A stretch of DNA of 64,000 nt, taken from Ophiura sarsii. Taxonomy: Eukaryota; Echinodermata; Ophiuroidea; Amphilepidida; Ophiuridae. The DNA is taken from assembly GCA_035610835.1 (NCBI GenBank), contig CM069452.1:25053121-25117120 (forward strand), given 5' to 3'. The position numbers were made by a program, and so were the translations under genes. Numbering within the stretch: the first letter of the stretch is position 1; each line of letters begins with the position of its first letter. Positions 47,265 through 57,250 of the stretch are shown piece after piece. Under the pieces are notes generated by a model, which was not told where the DNA came from, made no database searches, and was given only the letters and a program-made list of their open reading frames with translations.

Positions 47265-47571
47265 ATGGCTATGTTGAGTGATGCACATCGAAAAGTTATC
47301 CGCAAGGGCACGGTGAGACTTCTGAGCGACCTTGATATCAACAATTTAATTGACCACCTCGTAGGTGCAGAGATTCTGACTGGGGCTGATGAAGATTGTC
47401 TTGAGAGAAAGACAATCAGACGTGATAAAATCACAGAATTGCTGGACATAATTCCAAGGAAGGGGGAAAATGGTTACATTAAGTTTATGGAGGCGCTTAG
47501 AGAAACTCAAACACATACTTATCTTTATCTACTTAGTCTGGAAGGGATATCTCCAAGCACAAATGTACAGT
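47265..47571 (+). CDS. CARD-domain protein, first coding exon (caspase-2/CRADD-like CARD)
   Basis: This exon codes for about 102 residues forming one CARD, a six-helix death-fold module that recruits partner CARDs in apoptosis or innate immune signalling. Visible segments are HRKVIRKGTVRLLSDLDINN (helix 1), LIDHLVGAEILT (helix 2), DEDCLERKTIRRDKITELLD (helices 3-4), then IIPRKGENGYIKFMEALRET and LYLLSLEG (helices 5-6). The phrase P-(R/K)-x-G....F..ALRET matches the caspase-2/CRADD CARD style. An in-frame stop lies just before the ATG. A consensus donor GTAAGT starts at 47572, so the frame continues in phase 1 into a later exon; reading on reaches a stop within three codons. A likely acceptor at 47216-47217 suggests an upstream non-coding exon. 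Downstream exons were not found, perhaps because of the transposons that follow. CARD genes are expanded in echinoderms and cephalochordates. Confidence 0.75.
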
Positions 47572-48527
47572 GTAAGTAATTATAATAATATCATTTGAAC
47601 AACAAATATTCCCACCATGTACAAGGTCACTGGTATGGTATTACTGCCTTGCACTCATCAGATGGAATGGTACAAATTTACACCTACAACTATTAATACA
47701 CATTGCATGGATGAGCATGGATAAAAACTCAAGGGGTACCTTGACACCACATATTGACTATCCGTGTTGATACACACTTACTGTTGCAAACATCTTGATG
47801 CAAGAAAGTCTTCTCCTTAGTCAAACAAGATAAGCTATTATGTCTTTGGGAGTGTAATAACATCTCTCTGATTGAATCATCCACTAAACAATTAAGTGCT
47901 TGGAGCGCAGATCTTAAGTGCATTTTTGATGAATTTGAGATTTTGCAAAATATGAAAACACTTTGACATTCTCGAGTTAGTGCACACATACGAGGGGGTA
48001 TCAAAAAGTTCTTGACATCACCAAGAAATAAAGGAGCCTGAAACCTTTTTTTTTTATATGTGACCCTTCAGACATCTTTAAAAAGTCATATATCTTTAGT
48101 ATAAAGAAGTGGTGAATTTTGCGAAAATCAATTGTTCGGGATTTGCTGATTTCAAACCATTTTCCTGGGTTATTCATCACAAAAGAAATTATTCACACAT
48201 TATTTTTCGGATCTGCGTGAAGCCCAAATAACACAAAAACTAATCTAGTGTGAAAGTTACCATACCTGTTTGCACTGCTGCAATGTATGTGCTCTACTAT
48301 TTTGTTCATTCTCTGGGTATTCATCAGTTTAATAATGGTTTTAATGTTATTTTAAAAGTTAACTGAGTACCCTTCATCAAGTGTGACAATCAACTAGATG
48401 CAAATTTGGATGTCATGTCCCTTTAAAAAATTTGATTTTGATTTTCTGCAACTTTATGTGTGTGTCAGGGGTCGGGGAAGGGGGAAGCAAAATTTAAAAC
48501 ACACTTTTGCGTTGTGTCTATTTCTCT
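47572..48527. other. Likely intron of the CARD gene, no further exon recognised
   Basis: AT-rich sequence begins with a consensus splice donor. I could not identify a second exon up to the start of the hAT-like element. Confidence 0.4.
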
Positions 48528-48680
48528 TAGGCTTGCAAGTTCACTTGTATTTCGATTCCCGGGTACCCAACCTATTTTTCGGGCAGGTACCCGGGTACCA
48601 ATTTATTTTATTTTCTTTTTCACTTCCATATTTTAGAGTAAAGACTTGTCATTTAAACGGCATCAAGTGATTCCTAACCT

Positions 48681-50555
48681 CCCTTACGAAAATGCAATCA
48701 CCAAAATGTGGTTGCAGCAAGGTGGTACCAGGTTGCGCAAGGTTGTAGCAAGGTAATTGCGCAAAGTTGTCGCAAGGTTGCATAAGTTTGTCGCAAGGTT
48801 GTGGATGATTGCTGCAAGGTTGCGCAACCTTCTCAGAAGAACCAAACTGGTTGCGCAAGCTCCTGCAACCTTCTCAGAAGAACCAAACTGGTTGCGCAAG
48901 GTTGCGGATGGTTGCTGCAAGGTTGCGCAACCTTCTCAGAAGTATCAAACTGGTTGCGCAAGCTCCTGCAACCTCTTCAGAAACACCAAACTGGTTGCGC
49001 AAGGTTGCGGCTGGTTGCTGCAAGGTTGCGCAACCTTCTCAGAAGTACCAAACTGGTTGCGCAAGCTCCCGCAACCTCTTCAGAAACACCAAACTGGTTG
49101 CGCAAGGTTGCGGCTGGTTGCTGCAAGGTTGCGCAAGCTCCCGCAACCTTTTCAGAAACACCAAATTGGTTGCGCAAGGTTTCTTCTTAAGTTCAAAGGT
49201 CAGGTCAAAAGGTCAAACATGTGAAATAAACATTGCTGTCATTGTAACCTTTACTAAAGTTGTAGTGACTTTGATGATTAATTGTACCCATACTTTGTAA
49301 CGCGCAATTTCATAATGAAAATAAGGTAAGCTAGAAAAATAAGTTGTGAATCATATTCTAATCTTTGAAGGAAACTGATGTTGCAGATAAAAATGATGAA
49401 AAATAGTAAGTTTAAAACATATAAGCTTATTTTGGTATTGGTTCCGAATTTTGACCCCATTTTTACAGACTTTTTGATGGTTGCTAGCTGGTTGCAAACA
49501 GGTTGCGCAAGCTTTAGATGTTTCTGCAAGGTTGCGCAAGGTTATATTTTTCCAAATGTAACCAGTTGCTTGCGCAACCTTGCAGCACTAGCTGGTTGCG
49601 GCAGGTTGCGCAAGCTTTAGATGTTTCTGCAAGGTTGCGCAAGGTTATATTGTTCCAAATTTAACCAGTTGCTTGCGCAACCTTGCACCACTAGCTGGTT
49701 GCGGCAGGTTGCGCAAGCTTTAGATGTTTCTGCAAGGTTGCGCAAGGTTATAATGTTCCAAATTTAACCAGTTGCTTGCGCAACCTTGCACCACTAGCTG
49801 GTTGCGGCAGGTTGCGCAAGCTCTAGATGTTTCTGCAAGGTTGCGCAAGGTTATATTGTTCCAAATTTAACCAGTTGCTTGCGCAACCTTGCACCACTAG
49901 CTGGTTGCGGCAGGTTGTGCAAGCTTTAGATGTTTCTGCAAGGTTGCGCAAGGTTATAATGTTCCAAATTTAACCAGTTGCTTACGCAACCTTGCACCAC
50001 TAGCTGGTTGCGGCAGGTTGCGCAAGCTTTAGATGTTTCTGCAAGGTTGCGCAAGGTTATATTGTTCCAAATTTAACCAGTTGCTTGCGCAACCTTGCAC
50101 AACTAGCTGGTTGCGGCAGGTTGTGCAAGCTTTAGATGTTTCTGCAAGGTTGCGCAAGGTTATAATGTTCCAAATTTAACCAGTTGCTTGCGCAACCTTG
50201 CGCAACCTTGCACCACTAGCAGGTTGTGCAAGCTTTAGATGTTTCTGCAAGGTTGCGCAAGGTTATATTTTTCCAAATTTAACCAGTTGCTTGCGCAACC
50301 TTGTGCTTGGTTGAGATGCAAACTTAAGGTTACACCGCCAACTGACATTGCAAGGTTGCGCAAGGTTGTATTTTTCCAAATTTAACCTTGCGCAAGGTTG
50401 CGCAAGGTTGTAATGTTCCAAATTTAACCTTGCGCAAGGTTGTATTTTTCCACATTTAACCTTGCGCAAGGTTGCGCAAAGTTGTATTTTTCCACATTTA
50501 AGGTTGCGCAAGGTTGCAGAATTGATTGCGATAAAGGTTGCGATTTTCATAAGGG
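48681..50555 (+). mobile_element. Complete TTGCGCAA-array element with TIRs and 7-base duplication
   Basis: The ends CCCTTACGAAAATGCAATC and, inverted, CCCTTATGAAAATCGCAAC match at 16 or more positions. CTAACCT is duplicated at 48674-48680 and 50556-50562. Inside are two arrays of different units, both saturated with the palindrome TTGCGCAA: one at about 48710-49185 (with CAAACTGGTTGCGCAAG), and one at about 49499-50300 with a period of 103 bases (CAGGTTGCGCAAGCTTTAGA at 49499, 49602, 49705). A non-repetitive spacer separates them. Frames of 80-160 codons across the arrays are repeat translations. It lies inside the hAT-like element, so it inserted later. Confidence 0.85.
49499..50310 (+). 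repeat. 103-bp tandem repeat inside the TTGCGCAA element
   Basis: About eight units of 103 bases. Landmarks per unit are TTAGATGTTTCTGCAAGG, CCAAATTTAACCAGTTGC and CACTAGCTGGTTGCGG. The inverted relative at 6660-7110 has about 113-base units because of an extra TTGCACAAGG. Confidence 0.9.
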
Positions 50556-51067
50556 CTAACCTCTTTTTTAATTTTTTAATTTTTTTTTTTTTGTAGTACA
50601 ATTTTGTTTTTAGTGTATATTTTCGGGTGCCCGGATACGAAACTACCTATGCATTCACAGCTAACACCATATCATGCCCATGATTGTATCACCTATCTTG
50701 GTGTCTTGTTATAATTTGGGAATGTTTTCATATTCGAAAGACATTCATTTTAAACAAGAGACACATTTTTAAAATTATTTCTAACAATAAAAAAATACCT
50801 TAATTCAGTAGCTTATCATTTAATATGGGAAGAAAAATGTTGCCTGTAAGATATTAAAACACTAGCTGGATTTGCTATTATTTGTATAATTTATTATTTT
50901 GATTTAAAAAAAATTCATGTTTAAAAAAAAATGATTACTGTTGTTAATATGCATGTGATGTTGTAATACAAATGGTAAATCTGTGTATTAAAGAATTTGA
51001 AATGCATTCAAAACCTGTCATTATATCCATCATACACAAATGAAACATAGATCTTTACCAGATCACA
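50556..51067. other. Interior of the hAT-like element, AT-rich
   Basis: No gene seen. It contains poly-T and poly-A runs and the word TTTTCGGGTGCCCGG near 50620, similar to the GGGTACCC motifs at the element ends. Confidence 0.4.
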
Positions 51068-51134
51068 GGCATATAAACAACATTTATAATTTGATTCGAC
51101 TAAAAATTAGTTATGAAACAGATCTTAAAATTAC

Positions 51135-51506
51135 CAGATCTTCTTCTTCTTCTTCTTCTTGAATACTTCGCAACATTCCTAGTGGAATAACACGCGAAGG
51201 GGGCTTGAACACACAGGACGTGTTAACTGTGCAACCCCTGCCCTGTGACCTAGGACTGATGTGTGTACAGCCACAGACCGGGATGATCCCCTACTCTTTA
51301 CGAAGGAGTCTGTGACCTTTTAACGTGCTCGGATTTTGCTCTTCCGATACACGAGACCACCATTTCTACGTGACTTCTGAACCACGAGGCAATTGAGACT
51401 AAGTACCTTGCCCAAGGATACAAACATGTTGGCCGTAGTGGGGCTCGAACTCACAACCTTTGTATCGTGAGACCTGCGATCTACCCACTAGACCACACAC
51501 GCTCTC
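51135..51506 (-). mobile_element. tRNA-derived SINE, copy 3, between 47-base direct repeats
   Basis: The minus-strand head shows TGGTCTAGTGGGTAGATCG (A box region) and GAGTTCGAGCCCC (B box). The tail domain equals that of the copies at 4833 and 18880, and the 3' end carries an AAG microsatellite (51139-51161, TTC on the plus strand). The sequence at 51068-51114 recurs at 51507-51553 with one mismatch (GGCATATAAACAACATTTAT at the start of each). Confidence 0.85.
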
Positions 51507-51574
51507 GGCATATAAACAACATTTATAATTTGATTCGACTCAAAATTAGTTATTATTTTTTTAATTTCAATACA

Positions 51575-52100
51575 TTATACCTTACCTTGATACCTTGATG
51601 CCTCCATCACTACTGATGATTGGCGACCATATTTGCACTCTTCTTAGTGTTCTTTCTCCACTTTGTTCTATCTTGTGCTGCACGTTTGGCTTGAACGTAG
51701 TTGAGACCAGTCCATTCCCTGATGTTATCAAACCAGTTTTTCTTCTGTCTGCCACGTTTTCTCTTTCCTTCTACTTTTCCCTCAATGAGGTTGAGAGATA
51801 GGGGGCTTCCACTTCCCCTGAGCGTATGGCCGAAGTATCCTAGTTTAAGGCTTACAACCTTTCCCAACAGTTGTCTAACTGTTTCTAGCTCTTGCAAAAT
51901 GCTAACATTTGTTCTTTTCTGCTTCCAGTTGATGTTAAGCATTCTCCTCCATAGCCACATTTCAGCTGCCATTATTCTGTTCTCATCTGCTTTGCACAGT
52001 GTCCAGCTTTCAGCGCCATAAATGAGTGCACTCCATACAAGGGTCTTGACCAATTTCATTTTGAGACGATTGGAAAGGTTTTTGTCATTCCAGATCAACT
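51575..52100 (-). pseudogene. RTE-type LINE C-terminal fragment
   Basis: The minus frame 51610-52098 encodes about 162 residues. They read LKMKLVKTLVWSALIYGAES, ADENRIMAAEMWLWRRMLNI, LLGKVVSLKLGYFGHTLRGS, GKRKRGRQKKNWFDNIREWT and MVANHQ-stop. This is the conserved C-terminal region of RTE-like endonuclease/reverse transcriptases. It is followed by a short tail with repeated ATCAAGGT. Everything upstream of RT motif E is missing (5' truncation), although the frame itself is clean. Confidence 0.85.
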
Positions 52101-52260
52101 ACATTATACAAACATTTAAAAAATATTTCGTGAGGTATTAGGTCATTTTTGGTCAAGGGTCCTCCAATACTTAAAAATAAAAATAAAAAACAATTCGGGA
52201 ATCCGGGTACCCAATTTGGTACCAGGGTACCCGGGAATTACTTGCAACCTTAATTTCTCT

Positions 52261-53688
52261 TTCTCACTATAAGGCCCTTCACCATTGATTTTGAGTTTCC
52301 TGTTGCCGGCCGCGTCCGAAATTGAGATTTACAAAATGTTTTATTATTTTAGTTTTATTTAGGATTTTCACCAGGGTTGTAGCTACGCCGGGCAGGCCCG
52401 CCCGGCACTAGGCTAGCCCGCCCGGCACTGGGCCCGATTTTTTTATTATTTTTAAAACAACTTGTGGATAAAATCCTTCAACTGCATGCCTCATACCGCG
52501 AATATAAAACCGCAGCAGAAAATAGGCCTTTCTAAACTTATTTTGCTGTACAAATAAATTTATGAGATTACTATGATGATGAGATGAGAAGCGGAATAAA
52601 TACTATGATATTATCTACATTTATTGGAAAGTCGTACGCTGTAACATTATCCATAAGTATACACCAGATCGCACCATTCGAAAATTATAAATAAATCTAC
52701 TTGTGAGGGGCACATCCACCCTCACACTCCCCCTCTCCGCGCTCCCATGGAGCTGCGCACCCCTTTCAGGGCTGGAATTATCAAATTCAGAAAAAAAATA
52801 AGATAAATTACCAACACTAAACACTGGTCACTTAGGAAAGCGCAGTAACATTTACGCGCATTTTCCCCACAAATAATTGGTTTTGTTTTTGTTTTAAAAA
52901 GGTGTAGGCCTTAGTATAATTGCGAACATTTTCGTTCCAGAGCATCAATTTTTTAAGACCTACACTGTTTCGTGAAAATCTGTTAAAAAACCCTATAAAA
53001 TGCTCTCAGATCAATTCTGTACTTTGTAGCACCCCTTTTTGAGACGCCCCTCTATGGAATGTTCTTAGCGATTACGTTTTGTTAGATTAAGCTAACACGA
53101 AATCAAGGTAATGCGACAACAACAGTATTGATGGAGTGTTAAGACGCCTTAATTCAAAGCCATTAGCGGCTTGGTAGCCTATTCATAAGTTCCGTGAGAA
53201 ATATCGATCAACTTTGGTTATTAATATCTTCGTCCAAATGTGCACTTGTGGGCTTTTCGAATAGATGACATTCTCAAAATGCACCCAACATCGAGGAAAA
53301 GCAGTGGTACTGTATGCGTTGTATTATAAGTTGGGCGCATGGATATTTATTTAACTAGAAGCTGCGTCGGCATTAAATGAGGCAAATAAAAAGAAATACA
53401 TGTTTAGCGTCCCCTCACGCTTCCTTTTTTGGGGTCTGCTTTAAAAAAAAAAATTAAAAAAAATTCAGTCATAACTTTTTTGTTCAGGTGTTTCAGAGTT
53501 TAAGATGTTTTGTAATAACAGCTCTGTCTCTCTTTTATATGCATTTTAAACAAGTTTTGTGGTGACTAACCCCTCATGTTCATGAAATAAAAACAATTTA
53601 AAGAGGCCTCCTCCTCTTTCAGGTTCACAAAGTTTGTCGCTAATCTGGACGATTTTTGCTTTAAAAAGTCCAAACCATGGACTTATCC
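52261..53688. other. Non-coding stretch with a few short repeats
   Basis: At about 52378-52435 there are near-tandem words GCCCGCCCGGCACT. The region 52940-53050 resembles the inner part of the MITE at 603-1013. No gene is supported. Confidence 0.4.
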
Positions 53689-54228
53689 AGGTATTAAAAT
53701 GGACCGAATTCTTTGCAGTACCGCTTGCGGTACTGCAAAACTCCGCTTGTGTTGCCGCGAAGCGGGAATGTAAGCTCCGCTTGGTATTTCCGCACGGGGT
53801 AATGCAAACGTTTATTCGTATTTCCGCGAGCGGAGAAAAAATCCTCCAGGGGAGGTACCACTTCCTGTTTGCATTTCCTCTTCGCGGAATTGTCGCTTTG
53901 GCTTTGCTTTCCCGCTTGCGGCCATGCACGTACTTATTTACATTTCCCAACGCGGCACAAACTAACTGCTTGCAATTATTCAAAATTGCTTCGGGATTGC
54001 TTTGCCGCGCGCGGAAAAGCAAAAATATATCAGCATTTCCACAAGCGGGGTCATCAAAATGCCCGCTAGCGGTCGTATTACCATTATTTAATTGTATTTC
54101 CGCTTCGCGGAGTTGTCGCTTTTGGATTGTTTTTACGCGCGCGGGAAAGAACATATTTTTTAATACTTCCGCTAGCGGAGTCATCGAAATATTCTTCAAA
54201 TGCCCGCTTGCAGGAATACCATTATTTT
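53689..54228 (-). repeat. GCGG-hairpin block, copy 3
   Basis: It starts CAGGTATTAAAATGGACCGA, as in copy 2, and carries the same ordered palindromes (CCGCTTGCGG, CCGCGAAGCGG, CCGCGAGCGG, CCGCTAGCGG). It ends ATACCATTATTTTGTTCAAG, inside the family consensus, so it is truncated. No LINE sequence flanks it, which shows that the block can be independent of the LINE. Confidence 0.8.
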
Positions 54229-54579
54229 GTTCAAGCTGACTATGAAGAGGAAGAGCTATGAAACTATAACTGTGTTAACTGTATTTCGAAATCGCAATAC
54301 TGTGTCATGGTTTTCAACGGTGTCCACTCGTCGGAAGTCCCTTCACCGACATCAGACCGTTCATCCACGTCACGTGAGTGGTCACTGAATCGCAGGGGGT
54401 TCAGGCAGGGCAGGGCAGTATGGTGCGCCCTCTATAATTTCTGTGTGGGTGTTTGTCAGTTTACATTCATATACACACGAAACTTGAATATTATTATTTT
54501 TATTTTAAAGTTATTATTAATTTTCTTTACCCAAAAAGTTGCCCGAATCAACAAGCTGTTTTTACTCGGGGCCCTGTAA
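54229..54579. other. Short non-coding stretch, nothing supported
   Basis: Contains GGCAGGGCAGGGCAG near 54410. No gene seen. Confidence 0.35.
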
Positions 54580-54909
54580 GGCCAACAAAAAAAAAAGAGT
54601 TGACTTGCCCTTTCCGACCGACCCGAATTTTCGGAAATCTAGGGTCGCTATTTTTTTTTATTATTATTATTTTTTTTTCAAAAAAAATAAATTTGAAAGA
54701 AGCACATAACAATAAAGAAAGATGAAAACGTGTTTTTGAGTAGTATCTGCTTGTTTAAAAAATTAAAAAAAATCAAAAAAATCTTTAAAACATGTTTTTT
54801 GTGCAGTCAATTTTCAAAAAATTTCAACAACAAAAAAAGAAGAAAAATCCGACCGTCCGACCCTGACTTTGACCCTGAAAGGGCAAGTCAACTTTTTTTT
54901 TGTTGGGCC
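54580..54909. mobile_element. 330-bp MITE with TAA target duplication
   Basis: The left end GGCCAACAAAAAAAAAAGAG then TTGACTTGCCCTTTC, and the right end GAAAGGGCAAGTCAACTTTT then TTGTTGGGCC, are inverted copies apart from one base indel. TAA flanks both sides (54577-54579, 54910-54912). A 3-base TAA/TWA duplication with GG-starting termini fits the PIF/Harbinger superfamily. The interior is AT-rich and non-coding. Confidence 0.75.
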
Positions 54910-54956
54910 TAATACTTAAAAATAATGTCATTCATATCAAAATACATGAGATATAA

Positions 54957-55573
54957 TACAGATAAAATCACAACATATGTATACTGGAAAGCACGATGAC
55001 AATGATAATCATATCCTCTTATAAGAGCTATTACATTCACTAAAACTTCAAAATCAATTTGTTTAATTTCAAAATAAGTTTTTGTTGGACAAATTAATAA
55101 TTCATCCATTTGGCCTATTGTTATTTATAAATATCATGTTCAATATTTTGTAATTGTCATTATTGTAACTTATGGATCCATCTTCCTCAAACTATGCGTT
55201 TTAAATCTGAGACTTAAATGGCATCCACCTGCATCTCTAGCAGTTATTTTATATAATTGTTATTGCATTTAAATTGGGATGGAGACAAATAAAAACTGAA
55301 CTGAAATATAAAAATGGAAATTTATGCTTGGACTAAAATAATGAGTTAGTTTCCCAACATTTTTGCCCATATGAAATTATAGTAGGCCTATGAGATGGGA
55401 AATGATGCTTTTTCAATTGTGTATACTTTTTCTAGAAACACTGTATTAATAAAATAACTTTCTGACTAAGGGGACTATTTTAAGAAACAATTAGCCCTTG
55501 TTAACAAAAAAGTGTTATCAAAACTGAACAAATTCAGAAAATTCCCACTAATTCTCATCTTAATAACATAATC
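54957..55573 (+). repeat. Dispersed repeat, copy B (pair with 14726-15372)
   Basis: Near-identical to 14726-15372 with scattered substitutions and lacking the 35-base stretch present in copy A. The unrelated flanks give clear boundaries. Confidence 0.7.
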
Positions 55574-56108
55574 ATTCATTAGCTACTGTCATTGTAACTT
55601 ACTTTTCATTACTCCCCTATCTAAAAGCGTATCAGAGTTCATTTCATAAACCAATGCCGTAACACTTTCCACGCGGCTATAGTATAGGACTGGTTTTAAC
55701 CATTATTATTTTTATTTTTCAGATACCTTTCCTAATTATCATTGTCTATCGCAAGGATTACTTAACAAATACTAGGCATGTTTGTACTTATTTTAATGCA
55801 TCTCATAATGATTCCTAATGATGTGCCCGCATTACATGGTTAAACAAATAAAATTTAGCAACAATGTGTATGTGTGGACTTTATTAACTCTTCATAAATG
55901 ACTTATAAAAAAACGTTATAAACTAACTAAGATGTTATAAATACACCGTATGATCTTGAATCCGGCTAAAACAAAAGCCGATTTTGTGATAGTTATCGGT
56001 CGCGTGATATAATAAAAAAAGATAATCCCTCTTCTTTTACTTTGGTCAGGAGGAAATAACAAAATGTCTATCGATTTATCAGAACAAATTATCACGTGGA
56101 TGAACACG

Positions 56109-56452
56109 CTTCCATAGTAATCCACAACTAATAAGAGGGGGTTAAGCCGGGGGTTAAGTGGTCATTCAGGTGTATAGTCACCATGGTCACAGAATAGAAA
56201 TGTTGTCTCCCGTATTGATTGTAATTACACGGCAAAATTGTATTTCAATAGACGACAGGATGTGTTCTTACAACCAGGAAAGGTGTCTCACCTTTCCTGT
56301 TACAACACAGTCAAATTTTATTTCAATAGGCTGAATAGACAAAGATAGTGTTTCACAGCTTCCATAGTAATCCACAACTTAAGAGGGGGTTAAGTGGTCA
56401 TTCAGGTGGGATAGTCACCATGGTCACAGAATAGAAATGTTGTCTCCCGCAC
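56109..56452 (+). repeat. Direct repeat pair of about 95-110 bp
   Basis: The segment starting CTTCCATAGTAATCCACAAC at 56109 and ending AATGTTGTCTCCCG recurs at 56359. The second copy lacks a short AGCCGGGGGTTA stretch. About 140 bases separate them. No gene. Confidence 0.75.
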
Positions 56453-56544
56453 AAAAACTATATCACACAGGCCTACACCCAATGGAATAAAGATATTTAA
56501 ATATACTATTATTATCTAAATTGTTCAAGTTCCGACTTTGATAC

Positions 56545-56770
56545 TGATCATTTTAATAATGTTGACTCAATGGGATAGTTGGAAATTAAAAGTTTTGAAT
56601 GCTGCTACAAATACAATAGGTAGGCCTACTAAAGAGATTAATTCGGAGCCAGAGGTAATAATATAATAATTGATAGACATAAGATGAAACTATCAGTTTT
56701 GTAATATTGGAAAACGCTTGGTAAAATGAATGCAAACATGAATACCGAGGAGGGTTATAATGAATCAATA
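56545..56770 (+). pseudogene. LINE fragment joined to a GCGG-hairpin block
   Basis: It matches LINE sequence at 5185-5250 (TTTTAATAATGTTGACTCA, GGAAATTAAAAGTTTTGAAT) and at 5560-5625 (ACGCTTGGTAAAATGAATG, ATGAATACCGAGGAGG), with the part between them deleted. At AATGAATCAATA (near 56770) it switches to the hairpin block. Confidence 0.6.
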
Positions 56771-57250
56771 TCGCGGAAATGTGAACAAATAATTGTATCC
56801 CCGCAAGCGGACATTTGATGATGATTTTGATGACTCCGCTAGCGGAAGTACTAATAAATATGTGCTTTTCCGCGCGCGGAAGAGCAATCTAAAAGCGACA
56901 ATTCCTCGAAGCGGAAATGTGAACAAATAATGGTAACCCCTCAAGAGGAGGTACAAACAAATATGAACATTTCCGCGCACGGAAAAGCAATCTAAAAGCG
57001 ACAATTCGTGAACAAATAATGATGGTAACCCCTCAAGCGGGTAGTTGGCTCCGCTTACGGGAGATCCAATAAATGTGTGCATTTCCGCGTGGGGAAAAAC
57101 GATCCAAAAGCGACAATTCCGCGAAGTGGAAATGTGAACAAATAATTGTATCCCCGCAAGCGGGTGTTTGGTCCCGGTAAATGTGTGCATATCCGCGCGC
57201 GGAGATACCAATGCACGCGGAGTTGTGCAGTACCGCAAGCGGTACTGCAC
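56771..57250 (+). repeat. GCGG-hairpin block, copy 4
   Basis: The order of palindromes and spacers is as in copy 1 (AATGTGAACAAATAATTGTA, CCGCAAGCGG, CCGCTAGCGG, CCGCGCGCGG), ending at CAGTACCGCAAGCGGTACTG. Several palindromes are degraded to one-sided forms (CCCTCAAGAGG). The oldest-looking copy of the four. Confidence 0.75.

Larger units (their letters stand above)
48528..52252. mobile_element. hAT-like non-autonomous element with nested insertions
   Basis: The left end TAGGCTTGCAAGT and the inverted right end TAAGGTTGCAAGT are followed on both sides by TTCCCGGGTACCC-type inverted sequence. The 8-base duplication ATTTCTCT flanks the unit (48520-48527 and 52253-52260). An 8-base duplication is the rule for the hAT superfamily. 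No transposase remains. The 3.7-kb length is mostly later insertions: a TTGCGCAA element (48681-50555), a SINE (51135-51506) and an RTE fragment (51575-52100). Confidence 0.75.

Noticed and set aside
48757..49300. Overlapping open frames of up to 163 codons
   Set aside because: Same repeat translation in three frames of the TTGCGCAA array.
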